Below, piece after piece: positions 43,801 to 53,600 of a stretch of DNA of 64,000 bases. The notes beneath the pieces were generated by a model that saw nothing but the letters and a program-made list of their open reading frames with translations, was not told where the DNA came from and ran no database searches. Origin of the DNA: CBDFHF01 sp965247565. Lineage in GTDB: Bacteria; Pseudomonadota; Gammaproteobacteria; Methylococcales; Methylomonadaceae. The stretch is taken from the NCBI GenBank assembly GCA_965247565.1, contig CBDFHF010000001.1, positions 620,001 to 684,000 on the forward strand, written 5' to 3'. Positions within the stretch are counted from its first letter, which is position 1. Every line of letters begins with the position of its first letter. A program made the position numbers and the translations under genes.

Positions 43801-45507
43801 CAGGTCACCAAGTCCGGCAATCAAGCGCCGGTGATTACTTCCTCTGCAGACACCCAGGTGATAATCGGGGAAGATTATCATCATGACGTTGAGGCAACCG
43901 ATTTAGAAGGAACCCAACTCAATTACCAATTCTTAGCTCAACCGGCAGACGGAGCCAGTATCGATGCAAATACTGGGGCAATCTCCATTCCTGCAAAAAG
44001 CGTAAAGGCGGTAGCAGATGGAAGTCACAGTGGTCACTTTAATTTTGCCTCGAACCACCACACGCTTTTATTCCTGACGCAGTACCACGTCATTGTACGT
44101 GACAGCCAGGGCGCACAATCCGCTCAGCTGGTAAGAGTTAACTTCGATTGTCCAACCGGATTGATATGGGGCGGGGTAATAGCGGATGGGGTGATGACAA
44201 ATGCTTGCGTTAAGATCGCATTGTCTTCTTCTAATCCCACTTATGCACTCGTTGGCGGAGACATTTATCGATATCAAGTAATTGCTCACCAACGCAGCGA
44301 TGAACCACTCACTTATAGCCTGACCGGGCAACCGCAAGGCATGACTATCGACAGCAAAACCGGGTTGATTACTTGGCCAACACCTGCCAACCTGACTGAT
44401 TGGCCACATTTTACGATTACCGTCAGTAATGGCCAGGGCGATTCGGTCACGCAGCAAGTGGATTTACTAGTGTGTTCCTCTCCACAGCATTTGGATAAAA
44501 ATCAAAGTTGTCTGGGGCCGGTTACCATTAGCTCTGGTCAGAGCATAAATGGCATTAACGCCGGGGAAGCATACACGGATACGGTGGCTGCCAGCCATGC
44601 CAATAACCTGCCGATTAGCTATAGCGTGACTAATGCGCCAACCGGTATGAGTATTGACGCGAGCAGCGGGGTAATTAGCTGGTTAGCTCAGGCTACGGCA
44701 TCTGGTCTGGTTAGCTTTACAATTAAAGCGTTTGACGAGCAAGGTGGAGTAGCCCAAACAAACTGGTCTATCACGGTATGTGCAGCGCCGGAAATTTGGG
44801 ATGGCAGTGCCTGTAAAGGTCCTATTGACTTTACTTCGTATCCACCGCCAGGACTAGATGTAGGGCAAACCTACCAGTATCAAGTGACCACCACTCATAC
44901 CAATGGCTTGCCAGTGACTTACAGCTTAGGCGATGAATTGCTTGATCCAAGCGATCATAGTCGTCAGCCTACTCCTAAGCCTGCCAGTATGAGTATCGAT
45001 TCACAAACGGGGTTGATCAACTGGGTCGCGGAAGCACCGCCCATTGAAGTTGGTGCTGCCTATTTCTCGGTGATTGCTACCGATAGTCAAGGATATGTTT
45101 CCAAACAAGGCGGGCAAATACAAGTCTGCGTACCGCCTTACAATTGGGACGAAAATATGGGCACTTGCCGGGGGCCATTACGTATTACGTCGACGCAACC
45201 AGTCTTTGGATTGGATGTCGGACAAACCTTTAGCTATCAGGTGACCGCCACAGAAGCTAACCCGGCAGGTTTGCCGATCACCTACAGCTTGAACAACCTA
45301 TATCCAGAAACTATCAATATGACCATTGATGCTAACACCGGTCTGATCACTTGGGTAGCTGCTGAAGATCCCAATAATATCGGTGCGCAGATTCAGTATC
45401 AGATAACCGTGACTGACACCCTGGGGCAGGTGGAGTCGCAATCAGGTTACTTAACTGTCTGCGCACCACCTCAGCATTGGAACGCTGAAAACCAGGGTTG
45501 CTTGTGA
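40807..45507 (+). CDS. Giant secreted multiheme cytochrome with Ig-like repeats, copy 1
   Basis: The 1566-residue protein has a signal peptide (cleavage after VTQA, ~31). Two Ig/PKD-like domains follow (~35-220; HYEWDFAGG), then an unassigned region (~225-470) and a nine-haem region (~473-985). Its sites are CRECH, a non-canonical CX6CH (CSDASGNCH), CLKCH, CYQCH, CGSCH, CGACH, CSVCH, CAACH and CHLCH. Five He_PIG/cadherin-like repeats (~1005-1566) end in VC.PP.W.....C.GP motifs. It should be exported and haem-loaded in the periplasm, and may act outside the cell in electron transfer or metal handling, like the surface cytochromes of methanotrophs. That role is inference. It is the first of three tandem paralogues and the only one directly behind the sigma-54 promoter. 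Confidence 0.88.
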   Translation: MLQVRNYFKLGVALTTVIFLFVLGIEVTQAAKAPPAPLTIKSAVYNKKAAKLTVKTVVKNTTGLLTLLHGKGGVLGQTRDNKHTFSIPLAQLGDIPCQVEVRLGDLKVNRTVKGASADCKKVPICTVLSPVENASAAYNQNTPFEAQVILKDKKAGPIHYEWDFAGGVMGHPSGQLPGTGNVKADATFVRNNSRYRVRFTATDALGRRCESSVNVVVGTLPAGLPNIAPLAEAAQQSAPTKANALQKAAGERVVLPYQDWTMQTATDARTVPNVYVTYGPQVNNILATVYEKARKPPVIGSDKLELRYSAASNPADPVGPNSINSTSQNWPLNASLQQADLQKSDYFERYVRPANAILADGYYSYSFAGFLTPELASAADEGYHDNSSTSHLNSDHGRYMPGIAAPYAANDPQLFSKYSDNDSAFMAQMLPLTDIDDSGRVNPTPLYRIEARNPGTATPVTMTDLAVTASRDFHCRECHAKGKMAAKRDISMADPDYQLLSLSHEPDSDSLFDQEYAAVWNTLGLHPKSKSLTGRTDFGGSTTDNDGNLTINNDGPAGCSDASGNCHTTVLQTTAFGKPLGDRYKGGKLSYAIHRWHSFFQYNTTKDDIIRYDTLGGGYPTFVDPENNWDPKTGSIPNSLFPVKDANGNMLPMEQNCLKCHGGQREQSYRDRMFTAGVTCYQCHGDMMAVGGYIKSTPGADGSIYRQPWIDEPDCGSCHTGNANQGKTGNEDFFSGGVKRLAFDKNDRTATPRQPDRLSPDEIRFAVPITTMALGNSDTSSTPDSEGNYKPFTTKAPLYRAGKDNHGQVPCGACHGAAHAIWPNRDPNANDNVTAMQLQGHNGSIAECSVCHTADSFAKFEDLDEGVRAADAKTGILGGPHNLHPINDPNWWKQAGGDTVDSTPNKPKRKGGAIKGGWHNDYAKIPGRQGEDQCAACHGNDHLGTRLSKTPVDREFVNEKGKKVKVKAGTPIGCHLCHTVEKSCTASPSGTNCGKPSEQVTKSGNQAPVITSSADTQVIIGEDYHHDVEATDLEGTQLNYQFLAQPADGASIDANTGAISIPAKSVKAVADGSHSGHFNFASNHHTLLFLTQYHVIVRDSQGAQSAQLVRVNFDCPTGLIWGGVIADGVMTNACVKIALSSSNPTYALVGGDIYRYQVIAHQRSDEPLTYSLTGQPQGMTIDSKTGLITWPTPANLTDWPHFTITVSNGQGDSVTQQVDLLVCSSPQHLDKNQSCLGPVTISSGQSINGINAGEAYTDTVAASHANNLPISYSVTNAPTGMSIDASSGVISWLAQATASGLVSFTIKAFDEQGGVAQTNWSITVCAAPEIWDGSACKGPIDFTSYPPPGLDVGQTYQYQVTTTHTNGLPVTYSLGDELLDPSDHSRQPTPKPASMSIDSQTGLINWVAEAPPIEVGAAYFSVIATDSQGYVSKQGGQIQVCVPPYNWDENMGTCRGPLRITSTQPVFGLDVGQTFSYQVTATEANPAGLPITYSLNNLYPETINMTIDANTGLITWVAAEDPNNIGAQIQYQITVTDTLGQVESQSGYLTVCAPPQHWNAENQGCL

Positions 45508-45539
45508 TTAGCAGAGTGAAATAGATGAGATCTGCTAAT
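45507..45539 (+). repeat. Stem-loop at the end of cytochrome copy 1
   Basis: Nine-bp arms (ATTAGCAGA / TCTGCTAAT) start on the last base of the stop codon. The same sequence recurs 4865 bp downstream after copy 2. Its role is unknown; it could protect the mRNA 3' end. Confidence 0.55.
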
Positions 45540-45563
45540 TGATAATCCAAACCCTGTTTTACC

Positions 45564-45598
45564 GGCCACAATGGAAAATTCCATTGTGGCCTTTCTTT
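45564..45598 (+). terminator. Rho-independent terminator between cytochrome copies 1 and 2
   Basis: A perfect 13-bp stem (GGCCACAATGGAA / TTCCATTGTGGCC) with a 2-base loop is followed by TTTCTTT. Only 28 bp separate it from the ATG of copy 2, leaving no room for an ordinary promoter downstream of the hairpin. Confidence 0.85.
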
Positions 45599-45626
45599 AA
45601 CTTTAAATCCGACTCTCTAGTTGATT

Positions 45627-48600
45627 ATGGACCGTTCGACTTACAAATTGCTTCAAACTCCACATCTGCTAGCGATATTTTGGTTGTCCGTATTGTGTTG
45701 CACAATCGTCCAAGCCGCCAAGCCCCCAGCGCCACTGACCATCAAATCCGCCGTTTACAACAAAAAAGCGGCCAAGCTCACCGTTAAAACCGTAGTCAAA
45801 AACACCAGCGGGCTGCTGACTTTACTGCACAACAAAGGCGGTGTACTCGGACAAACCCGAGACAACAAACATAACTTCAGCATTCCTTTAGCCCAACTGG
45901 GTGATATACCTTGTCAAGTCGAAGTGCGCTTGGGTGATTTAAAAGTCAACCGAGCGGTTAAAGGCGCCGCCGCCGATTGCAAAAAAGCCCCTATCTGTAA
46001 CGTGCTGTCACCGATTGAAAACAGTAATGTTGCCTATAACCAGAACACGCCCTTTGAAGCGCAGGTGATTCTCAAAGACAAGAAGGCCGTTCCAATCAGT
46101 TACGAATGGGATTTTGCCGGTGGCGTGATGGGTCATCCATCCGGACAACTGCCCGGCACCGGGAATGTTAAAGCAGACGCCACCTTTGTGCGCAACAACA
46201 GTCGCTATCGGGTACGCTTTACCGCCACTGATGCTGTTGGACGACGCTGCGAATCCAGTGTCAATGTCGTGGTTGGCACCCTACCTGCCGGCTTGCCAAA
46301 TATCGCGCCTCTGGCCGAAGCCGCCCAGCAAAGTGCACCGACTAAAGCCAATGCCCTACAAAAAGCCGCTGGCGAACGAGTCGTTTTGCCGTATCAGGAC
46401 TGGACCATGCAAACCGCCAGTGATGCGCGCACCGTGCCGGATGTCTATGTAGTCTATGGTCCACAGGTCAATAACATCAATGCCACGGTTTATGAGAAAG
46501 CCCGTAAGCCGGTAGTGCTGGGTTCCGATAAAATCGAGCTGAAATACTCTGCAACCAGCAACCCGGCTGATCCGATAGGCGCTAATTCTATTAACTCTAC
46601 CAGCCAGAACTGGCCGGTCGGAACCCCGCTGATGCAAGCAACGCTGCAAAAGAGCGATTTCTTTGAAGCTTATGTACCTCCCGCCAGCGCCAGTCTGGAC
46701 GAAGACAGTCAAAGTTATAGCTTTTCTGACTTTCTGTACCTTTATAGATTTATTGCTGGTACTGAAGACACCGCTAATAACACCGGTACTGCCGCACCCC
46801 TGAGCTCCCAAGGGTATCTAATCCCAGAACTAGCCAGTGAGAGTGTCGCCGACGAAGGTTATCACAGCACCAAACTGAATCCGCCAACAAATCCGGATCA
46901 TGGCCGCTATATGCCTGGTATTGCCGCGCCTTATGCCACCAACGACCCGCAGCCTTTCAGTAACTATGATCATAACGACAGCGCCTTTGCTGCACAGATG
47001 TTACCGCTCACTGACATCGACGATACCGGCAGGATCAATCCGTACCCGTTGTTTCGTATCGAAGCTCGGGATGCGGATGTTAATTTTCCAGTTTCAACGA
47101 CCGATATCGTAGCTAATTCCGGACGTGATTTACATTGTCGCGAGTGCCATGCTAAAGGTAAGATTGGTGCAAGCTCCAATGCACGCTTGTATAACGATGG
47201 ACACCAGCATGGTGGTATTTCTCGCAGTTTTTACGAGCCGAAAAGTGATAGCATCTACGATCAGGAGTATGCGGCTATCGGGAATATCGTTCATATCCAT
47301 CCGGCATATGGCATTAAAGGGGCTGAAGATAAGGGAAATGAAAAAACTGATGCCAATGGAGCTCTGGTTGTCGGCCGTAATGGCCCTGCCACCTGCAATA
47401 ACACTGGGTGCCATAGCTCAGCAATAATGAGAACACCTTATAAACAAGGACTTCATACTCCCTCTACAAGCTCGCCGCTTTCTACAGATATGCACCGCGA
47501 TCACGGCCAAATGCAATATAACGCCAACAAAGATGACATCCTTCGAGATAGCCATGGTAAGCGGGTGCGTCTTGATCCGGCCAAGATCTGGGATTCAAAA
47601 ACAGGGTCAATACCTAACAGCTTATTTCCAGTTAAAGACCCCAACGGCAAAATACTGCCGATGGAAGAAAACTGTCTTAAATGTCATGGCGGCATGCGCG
47701 AGCAATGTTACCGCGATCGCATGTACACCGCAGGTGTGACTTGCTACCAGTGCCATGGTGATATGTTGGCAGTTGGCAACAGTTTCAAGAAATCCACTCC
47801 TAGTGCGGATGACAACTCCTATCGCGAGCCTTGGCTTGATGAACCAGATTGCGCGTCTTGCCATACCGGCAACGCCAATCGCGGCAAAACCGGCACTGAC
47901 GGCTTTTTTAGTGGGGGAGTGATGAGAACGGCCTTCGATGAAAGCGATCCTTCAGCAACCTCGCGTCCAGCAGACCCGTTCAATCCAGACCAAATTCGCT
48001 TTGCAATACCCGTGGCGGCCATGGATATTGGTGATGCAGAACGATCCGATAGTGGGAAGTTTATTCCCTTTACCACCAAAACACGCCTATTTCGTGCGGG
48101 CAAGGATAACCACGGACAGGTTGCTTGTGCAGCTTGTCACGGTGCCGCCCATTCCATTTGGCCCAATCGTGATCCGAATGCCAATGACAATGTTACTGCG
48201 TTTCAATTGCAGGGCCATAGCGGGCCGATTACCGAATGTTTTGTGTGTCATACCGCAGATTCTTTTGCTAAGTTTGAAGACCTGGATGAAGGTGTTAAAG
48301 CGATCGATGCCAAAATCGGCATATTGGGTGGGCCACACAACATGCATCCAGTCGATGATCCTAACTGGTGGAAACAAGCCGTAGGCGATATTGTCGATTC
48401 GACCCCTAACCAACCCAAACGCAAAGGCATAATCAAAGGTGGTTGGCATAATGATTACGCTAAGATAGCCGGAAGGGCTGGCGAAGACCAATGTTCGGCT
48501 TGTCACGGCAATGATCATTTGGGTACACGCTTGTCGAAAACACCTGTAGATCGAGAATTTGTTAATGAGAAGGGTAAAAAAATCAAAGTCAAAGCGGGTA

Positions 48601-50372
48601 CACAAATTGGATGTCAACTTTGTCATTCGATAATCAAGAGTTGTAGTGCGTCGCCCAGTGGCTCTAACTGCGGTAAGCCGTCTGATCTGGTAGCTGGGAC
48701 GACTAATTTGGCGCCGGTGATTACATCGACAGCGGCTACTCAAGTTGTCGTTGGTGAAGAATACCGTTATGAGATGAAAGCGAACGACCCTGAAGGAAGT
48801 GGGCTCAGTTATCAGTTGGCTAGAAATTACTCTAGTCTAATTGACACTCATTACATGGATACGCTGACGGGGGTATTAAATATCCCTGCCGACAAAATAG
48901 CGACGTTAACTAAGGGTTACGACTCCACCAACCAGCTTTTTCTGTTTGATTACCAAGTAATAGTACGCGACAGCAAAGGCGCGCAAACCGTGCAATCCGT
49001 AAAGGTTAGCCTGGAATGCCCAACTGAATTAATATGGGATGTGATCACCTCTACTTGTACTAAAATCACCATCATATCAAGACCAACCGTGGACGGACTA
49101 GACGCTGGTCAAGTCTATAACTATAAGGTGGAAGCCAAACAGCGCAGTGGAGAGCCACTTAGTTATGGACTGACCGGGCAGCCAGAAGGTATGACGATAG
49201 ACACTAATACTGGGCTTCTTACCTGGTACGAAACTAACAATCTGTTGGATGCTAACAATATCAATTTTACGGTGATTGTCAGCAACTCCCAAGGGGATTC
49301 TGTTACGCAGCCAATTTCTCTGGCGGTGTGTGGAGCGCCGCTTCATTGGGATGAAACCGCCAAAACGTGTCTGGGGCCGGTTAATTTCACCTCAGATCCC
49401 AGTATGATTAAAGGTATCACTGTCGGGGAGACTTATACTTATCAGAGTAACGCCACTCAAGCGGGTAATTTACCGCTCTCTTATAGTTTGACCAGTTCGC
49501 CCGAAGGTATGAGCATCGATAGTAAAACCGGTCTGATTAACTGGGTAGCACAGGCCAGTGAGTCTAACCAAATTAATTTTATTGTTAATGCCAGTGACTC
49601 AACATATACAGCACAGCAATTTGTTAGCCTGAACGTCTGTGTTCCGCCAGCACTCTGGGTTGCGAGTACTGAAGCCTGTATAAATTCGATTGAGTTCACT
49701 TCGAGTCCGGTTGGGGGTATAGATGCTGGCCAACTATATAAATATCAGGTTAGCACGACCCATGCTAAAGGTTTGCCGATAACTTACAGTTTGGGTGACT
49801 ATCCGAGTACCCCGGATCAGGCGTACCCAACGAAGCCGAATGGTATGACTATCGACTACTCGCAGACGGGTTTGATTAGTTGGACAGCTGAGTCGCAACT
49901 TGCCAATAGCGGCTATGCCTATTTCGCCGTAATCGCCACGGATAGCACGGGGCTCTCAGCACGTCAGACGCTGCAGGTATTTGTCTGCGAATCGGGAACG
50001 AATTGGAGTGAAACATTGAGTACATGTCGGGGCGATGTGCGCATTACCTCAGTCCAGCCAGTCCAGGGCCTTGATGTTGGGCAAACCTTTAGCTATCAGG
50101 TTACGGCTACAGATGAAAAGCCCTCGAGTTTGCCTATTACTTATAGCCTGAGCAGCTTGTATCCGGAAAGTATTAATATGAGTATTGATGCCAACACCGG
50201 ATTGATTAATTGGGTGGCTACTGCAACGGAGGATCCCAACAATCCAAGTGTATCCATTCAGTTTGTAGTAACTGCAACCGATACTCTTGGGCAGGCGGAG
50301 TCACAAGGGGGTAGTTTGACTGTTTGTGTGCCTCCCCAACATTGGAACGCTGAAAACCAGGGTTGCTTGTGA
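45627..50372 (+). CDS. Giant secreted multiheme cytochrome with Ig-like repeats, copy 2
   Basis: The protein has 1581 residues from the ATG at 45627 (a TTG at 45621 is also in frame). The domain order matches copy 1. The signal peptide ends near IVQA and the Ig-like domains are almost identical to copy 1. Nine haem sites follow: CRECH, CX4CH (CNNTGCH), CLKCH, CYQCH, CASCH, CAACH, CFVCH, CSACH and CQLCH. Five cysteine-closed He_PIG-like repeats end the protein. Near residue 360 there is an extra ~25-residue insertion relative to the other copies (LYLYRFIAGTEDT). The N-terminal ~300 residues are nearly identical to the neighbours, whereas the middle and repeats diverge, as expected after tandem duplication with partial gene conversion. 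Its function is presumably the same as copy 1. Confidence 0.88.
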   Translation: MDRSTYKLLQTPHLLAIFWLSVLCCTIVQAAKPPAPLTIKSAVYNKKAAKLTVKTVVKNTSGLLTLLHNKGGVLGQTRDNKHNFSIPLAQLGDIPCQVEVRLGDLKVNRAVKGAAADCKKAPICNVLSPIENSNVAYNQNTPFEAQVILKDKKAVPISYEWDFAGGVMGHPSGQLPGTGNVKADATFVRNNSRYRVRFTATDAVGRRCESSVNVVVGTLPAGLPNIAPLAEAAQQSAPTKANALQKAAGERVVLPYQDWTMQTASDARTVPDVYVVYGPQVNNINATVYEKARKPVVLGSDKIELKYSATSNPADPIGANSINSTSQNWPVGTPLMQATLQKSDFFEAYVPPASASLDEDSQSYSFSDFLYLYRFIAGTEDTANNTGTAAPLSSQGYLIPELASESVADEGYHSTKLNPPTNPDHGRYMPGIAAPYATNDPQPFSNYDHNDSAFAAQMLPLTDIDDTGRINPYPLFRIEARDADVNFPVSTTDIVANSGRDLHCRECHAKGKIGASSNARLYNDGHQHGGISRSFYEPKSDSIYDQEYAAIGNIVHIHPAYGIKGAEDKGNEKTDANGALVVGRNGPATCNNTGCHSSAIMRTPYKQGLHTPSTSSPLSTDMHRDHGQMQYNANKDDILRDSHGKRVRLDPAKIWDSKTGSIPNSLFPVKDPNGKILPMEENCLKCHGGMREQCYRDRMYTAGVTCYQCHGDMLAVGNSFKKSTPSADDNSYREPWLDEPDCASCHTGNANRGKTGTDGFFSGGVMRTAFDESDPSATSRPADPFNPDQIRFAIPVAAMDIGDAERSDSGKFIPFTTKTRLFRAGKDNHGQVACAACHGAAHSIWPNRDPNANDNVTAFQLQGHSGPITECFVCHTADSFAKFEDLDEGVKAIDAKIGILGGPHNMHPVDDPNWWKQAVGDIVDSTPNQPKRKGIIKGGWHNDYAKIAGRAGEDQCSACHGNDHLGTRLSKTPVDREFVNEKGKKIKVKAGTQIGCQLCHSIIKSCSASPSGSNCGKPSDLVAGTTNLAPVITSTAATQVVVGEEYRYEMKANDPEGSGLSYQLARNYSSLIDTHYMDTLTGVLNIPADKIATLTKGYDSTNQLFLFDYQVIVRDSKGAQTVQSVKVSLECPTELIWDVITSTCTKITIISRPTVDGLDAGQVYNYKVEAKQRSGEPLSYGLTGQPEGMTIDTNTGLLTWYETNNLLDANNINFTVIVSNSQGDSVTQPISLAVCGAPLHWDETAKTCLGPVNFTSDPSMIKGITVGETYTYQSNATQAGNLPLSYSLTSSPEGMSIDSKTGLINWVAQASESNQINFIVNASDSTYTAQQFVSLNVCVPPALWVASTEACINSIEFTSSPVGGIDAGQLYKYQVSTTHAKGLPITYSLGDYPSTPDQAYPTKPNGMTIDYSQTGLISWTAESQLANSGYAYFAVIATDSTGLSARQTLQVFVCESGTNWSETLSTCRGDVRITSVQPVQGLDVGQTFSYQVTATDEKPSSLPITYSLSSLYPESINMSIDANTGLINWVATATEDPNNPSVSIQFVVTATDTLGQAESQGGSLTVCVPPQHWNAENQGCL

Positions 50373-50600
50373 TTAGCAGAGTGAAATAGATGAGATCTGC
50401 TAATTGATAATCCAAACCCTGTTTTACCGGCCACAATGGAAAATTCCATTGTGGCCTTTCTTTAACTTTAAATCCGACTCTCTAGTTGATTATGGACCGT
50501 TCGACTTACAAATTGCTTCAAACTCCACATCTGCTAGCGATATTTTGGCTGTCCGTATTGTGTTGCACAATCGTCCAAGCCGCCAAGGCCCCCGCGCCAC
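50340..50600 (+). repeat. Duplicated junction block, second copy
   Basis: This is the counterpart of the block at 45475-45735, shifted by 4865 bp. See that entry for its content. Confidence 0.8.
50429..50463 (+). terminator. Rho-independent terminator between cytochrome copies 2 and 3
   Basis: This is an exact copy of the hairpin at 45564, shifted by 4865 bp, with the same T-tract and the same short distance to the next gene. The preceding 9-bp stem-loop is also repeated (50372-50404). Confidence 0.85.
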
Positions 50601-53600
50601 TGACCATCAAATCCGCCGTTTACAACAAAAAAGCCGCTAAGCTCACCGTGAAAACCGTGGTCAAAAACACCACCGGCTTACTCACCTTACTACACAACAA
50701 AGGCGGTGTACTCGGTCAAACCCGAGACAACAAACATACCTTTAGCATTCCTTTAGCCCAACTGGGTGATATACCTTGTCAAGTCGAAGTGCGCTTAGGA
50801 GATTTAAAAGTCAACCGAGCGGTTAAAGGTGCCGCCGCCGATTGCAAAAAAGCCCCTATCTGTAACGTGCTGTCACCGATTGAAAACAGTAATGTTGCCT
50901 ATAACCAGAACACGCCCTTTGAAGCCCACGTTATCCTGAAAGACAAAAAAGCCGGACCGATCCACTATGAGTGGGATTTTGCTGGTGGCGTGATGGGTTA
51001 TCCATCCGGACAACTGCCCGGCACCGGGAATGTTAAAGCAGACGCCACCTTTGTGCGCAACAACAGTCGCTACCGGGTACGCTTTACCGCCACCGATGCC
51101 GTAGGCCGACGCTGCGAATCCAGTGTCAATGTCGTGGTTGGCACCCTACCTGCCGGCTTGCCAAATATCGCGCCTCTGGCCGAAGCCGCTCAACAAAGCG
51201 CCCCCAGCAAAGCCAATGCCTTACAAAAAGCCGCTGGCGAACGAGTCGTTTTGCCATATCAGGATTGGACCATGCAAACCGCCAGTGATGCGCGCACCGT
51301 GCCGGATGTCTATGTAGTCTATGGTCCACAGGTCAATAACATCAATGCCACGGTTTATGAGAAAGCCCGTAAGCCGGTAGTGCTGGGTTCCGATAAAATC
51401 GAGCTGAAATACTCTGCAACCAGCAACCCGGCTGATCCGATAGGCGCTAATTCTATTAACTCTACCAGCCAGAACTGGCCGGTCGGAACCCCGCTGATGC
51501 TAGCAACGCTGCAAAAGAGCGATTACTTTCAAACGCCGGGCGATCCGGCCACGAGCTTAACTCATACCAGTTACAGCTTTGCCGGTTTTCTGACCCCGGA
51601 GCTGGCCAGTGCGGCTGATGAAGGCTATCACAGTGCAACGCTCAGCCCACCGCTAAATCCCGATCATGGCCGGTATATGCCCGGCATCGCCGCACCTTAT
51701 GCCGTCAATGATCCACAGCCATTCAGTGAATATGTGCCTGACGACAACCGGTTTGCTGCACTCATGCTGCCGCTCACTGACATAGACGACAGTGGTCGGG
51801 TTAATCCGACTCCGTTGTTTCGAGTTGAAGCGCGAGACGTTGGCAACAATACCCCGGCTTCGGCGACAGATATTGTGGTGAACTCCGGGCGAGATTTACA
51901 TTGCCGGGAATGTCATGCTAAAGACAAAATAGGCGCCACTATGGCTCGATCAGCGACCAGCGGTAATGGTGGCCACAACCATAATGGAGCAGATCGTCCA
52001 CTTAACTTTTATGAGGCTGACAGCGATAGTCTATTCGATCAGGAATATGCGGCTATTCGCAATATTGGTAAAATTCACCAATACCGAGAACCTCATGGTG
52101 TCAATGCCTGGAAATGGATGGAACACGGCAACGTAGATCAGGACGAAAATGGCAATCCAGTCACTTTTAACGGCGGTCCTTTAGGATGCAGTAACAGCGA
52201 CTGTCATATCTCTGCGATCTCAAAAGCACCTTATAAGAAAACTCTGTTCGCTAAAGCAAGCGATGGCGGGCCACTTTCTTCTACAATTCACCGCTATCAT
52301 GGTCAACTACAATACAACGCTGCTAAAGATGACATCTTGCGTATCAGCGAGGGGCATGCCAAGGGAATGCCGGCTCGAATCCCGCTTGGTTCGGTCGATG
52401 TATCGGATCCAGTAACAGGTTCTACACCTAACAGCCTGTTTCCTGTCAAGGACGCCAATGGTAAAATCCTGCCCATGGAAGAAAACTGTCTCAAGTGCCA
52501 TGGCGGTAAGCGCGAGCAATGCTACCGCGACCGCATGTATACCGCCGGTGTCACTTGCTACCAATGCCACGGTGACATGTTGGCGGTCAGCAATGCATTC
52601 AATAAATCTAGTCCTGGCCCGGACGGCAATTTACTTAGACTACCCTGGATAGATGAGCCGGACTGTTCTGCCTGCCATACCGGCAATGCCAATCGGGGCA
52701 AAACCGGTGCCAATGGTTTTTTCAGTGCGGGTGTCATGAAAACTGCTTTTGATGAAACCGACCGTTCCGCAACACCGCGCCAGCCGGATGAGTCGAATCC
52801 GGACTTAATTCGCTTTGCCGTGCCGGTAACGGCGATGGATATTGGCGACGTTGCCTATAAATCCGACGGAACCACCGAGCCAGTGATCTCGAAAACCCGC
52901 TTATTCCGAGTTGGCAAAGATAACCATGGCCAAGTCGCCTGCGCTGCCTGCCATGGCGCAGCCCATGCCATTTGGCCGAACCGTGACCCGAATGCCAATG
53001 ACAACGTCACTGCCTTGCAATTGCAAGGTCATGTGGGGCATATCCAGGAATGTTCAGTGTGTCATAGCGCCGATGCTTTCGCCAAATTTGAGGACATTGA
53101 TGAGGGCGTTAGAGCGACTGACGCCAAAACCGGCATTTTGGGTGGGCCGCATAACATGCACCCGGTCAATGATCCGAACTGGTGGAGACAAGCCGTTGGA
53201 GATACGGTGGATTCCACTCCGAACCAGCCCAAGCGCAAAGGTGTTATTAAAGGCGGTTGGCATAACGACTACGCTAAAATTCCTGGTCGTGCAGGAGAAG
53301 ATCAGTGTTCTGCTTGTCACGGTAATGATCATATGGGCACCCGTTTGTCTAAAACGCCGGTTGATCGGGAATTCATTAATGAAAAAGGCAAAAAAGTCAA
53401 AATCAAGGCTGGCACCCCGATTGGTTGCAACCTCTGTCATACTGTAATCAAGAGCTGTACCGCTTCACCGAGTGGCGCTGATTGCGGTAAGCCATCTGAG
53501 CGAGTAGCGGCTTCAACTAACTTGGTGCCAGTCATTACCTCCACCGCACCCAATCAAGTCGTGCTGGGTGAAGACTATCGTTATGAAATCAAGGCGAGCG

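Larger units (their letters stand above)
45475..45735 (+). repeat. Duplicated junction block, first copy
   Basis: The sequence from the last codons of copy 1 through the stem-loop, terminator, leader and signal-peptide codons of copy 2 recurs at ~50340-50600 with only isolated differences (for example TTGGTTGTCC versus TTGGCTGTCC in the signal region). It marks a tandem duplication or conversion tract. Confidence 0.8.

Noticed and set aside
48087..48743. 218-codon open frame on the minus strand inside cytochrome copy 2
   Set aside because: It is antisense to the haem region; similar antisense frames recur in the paralogues only because the sequences are related.
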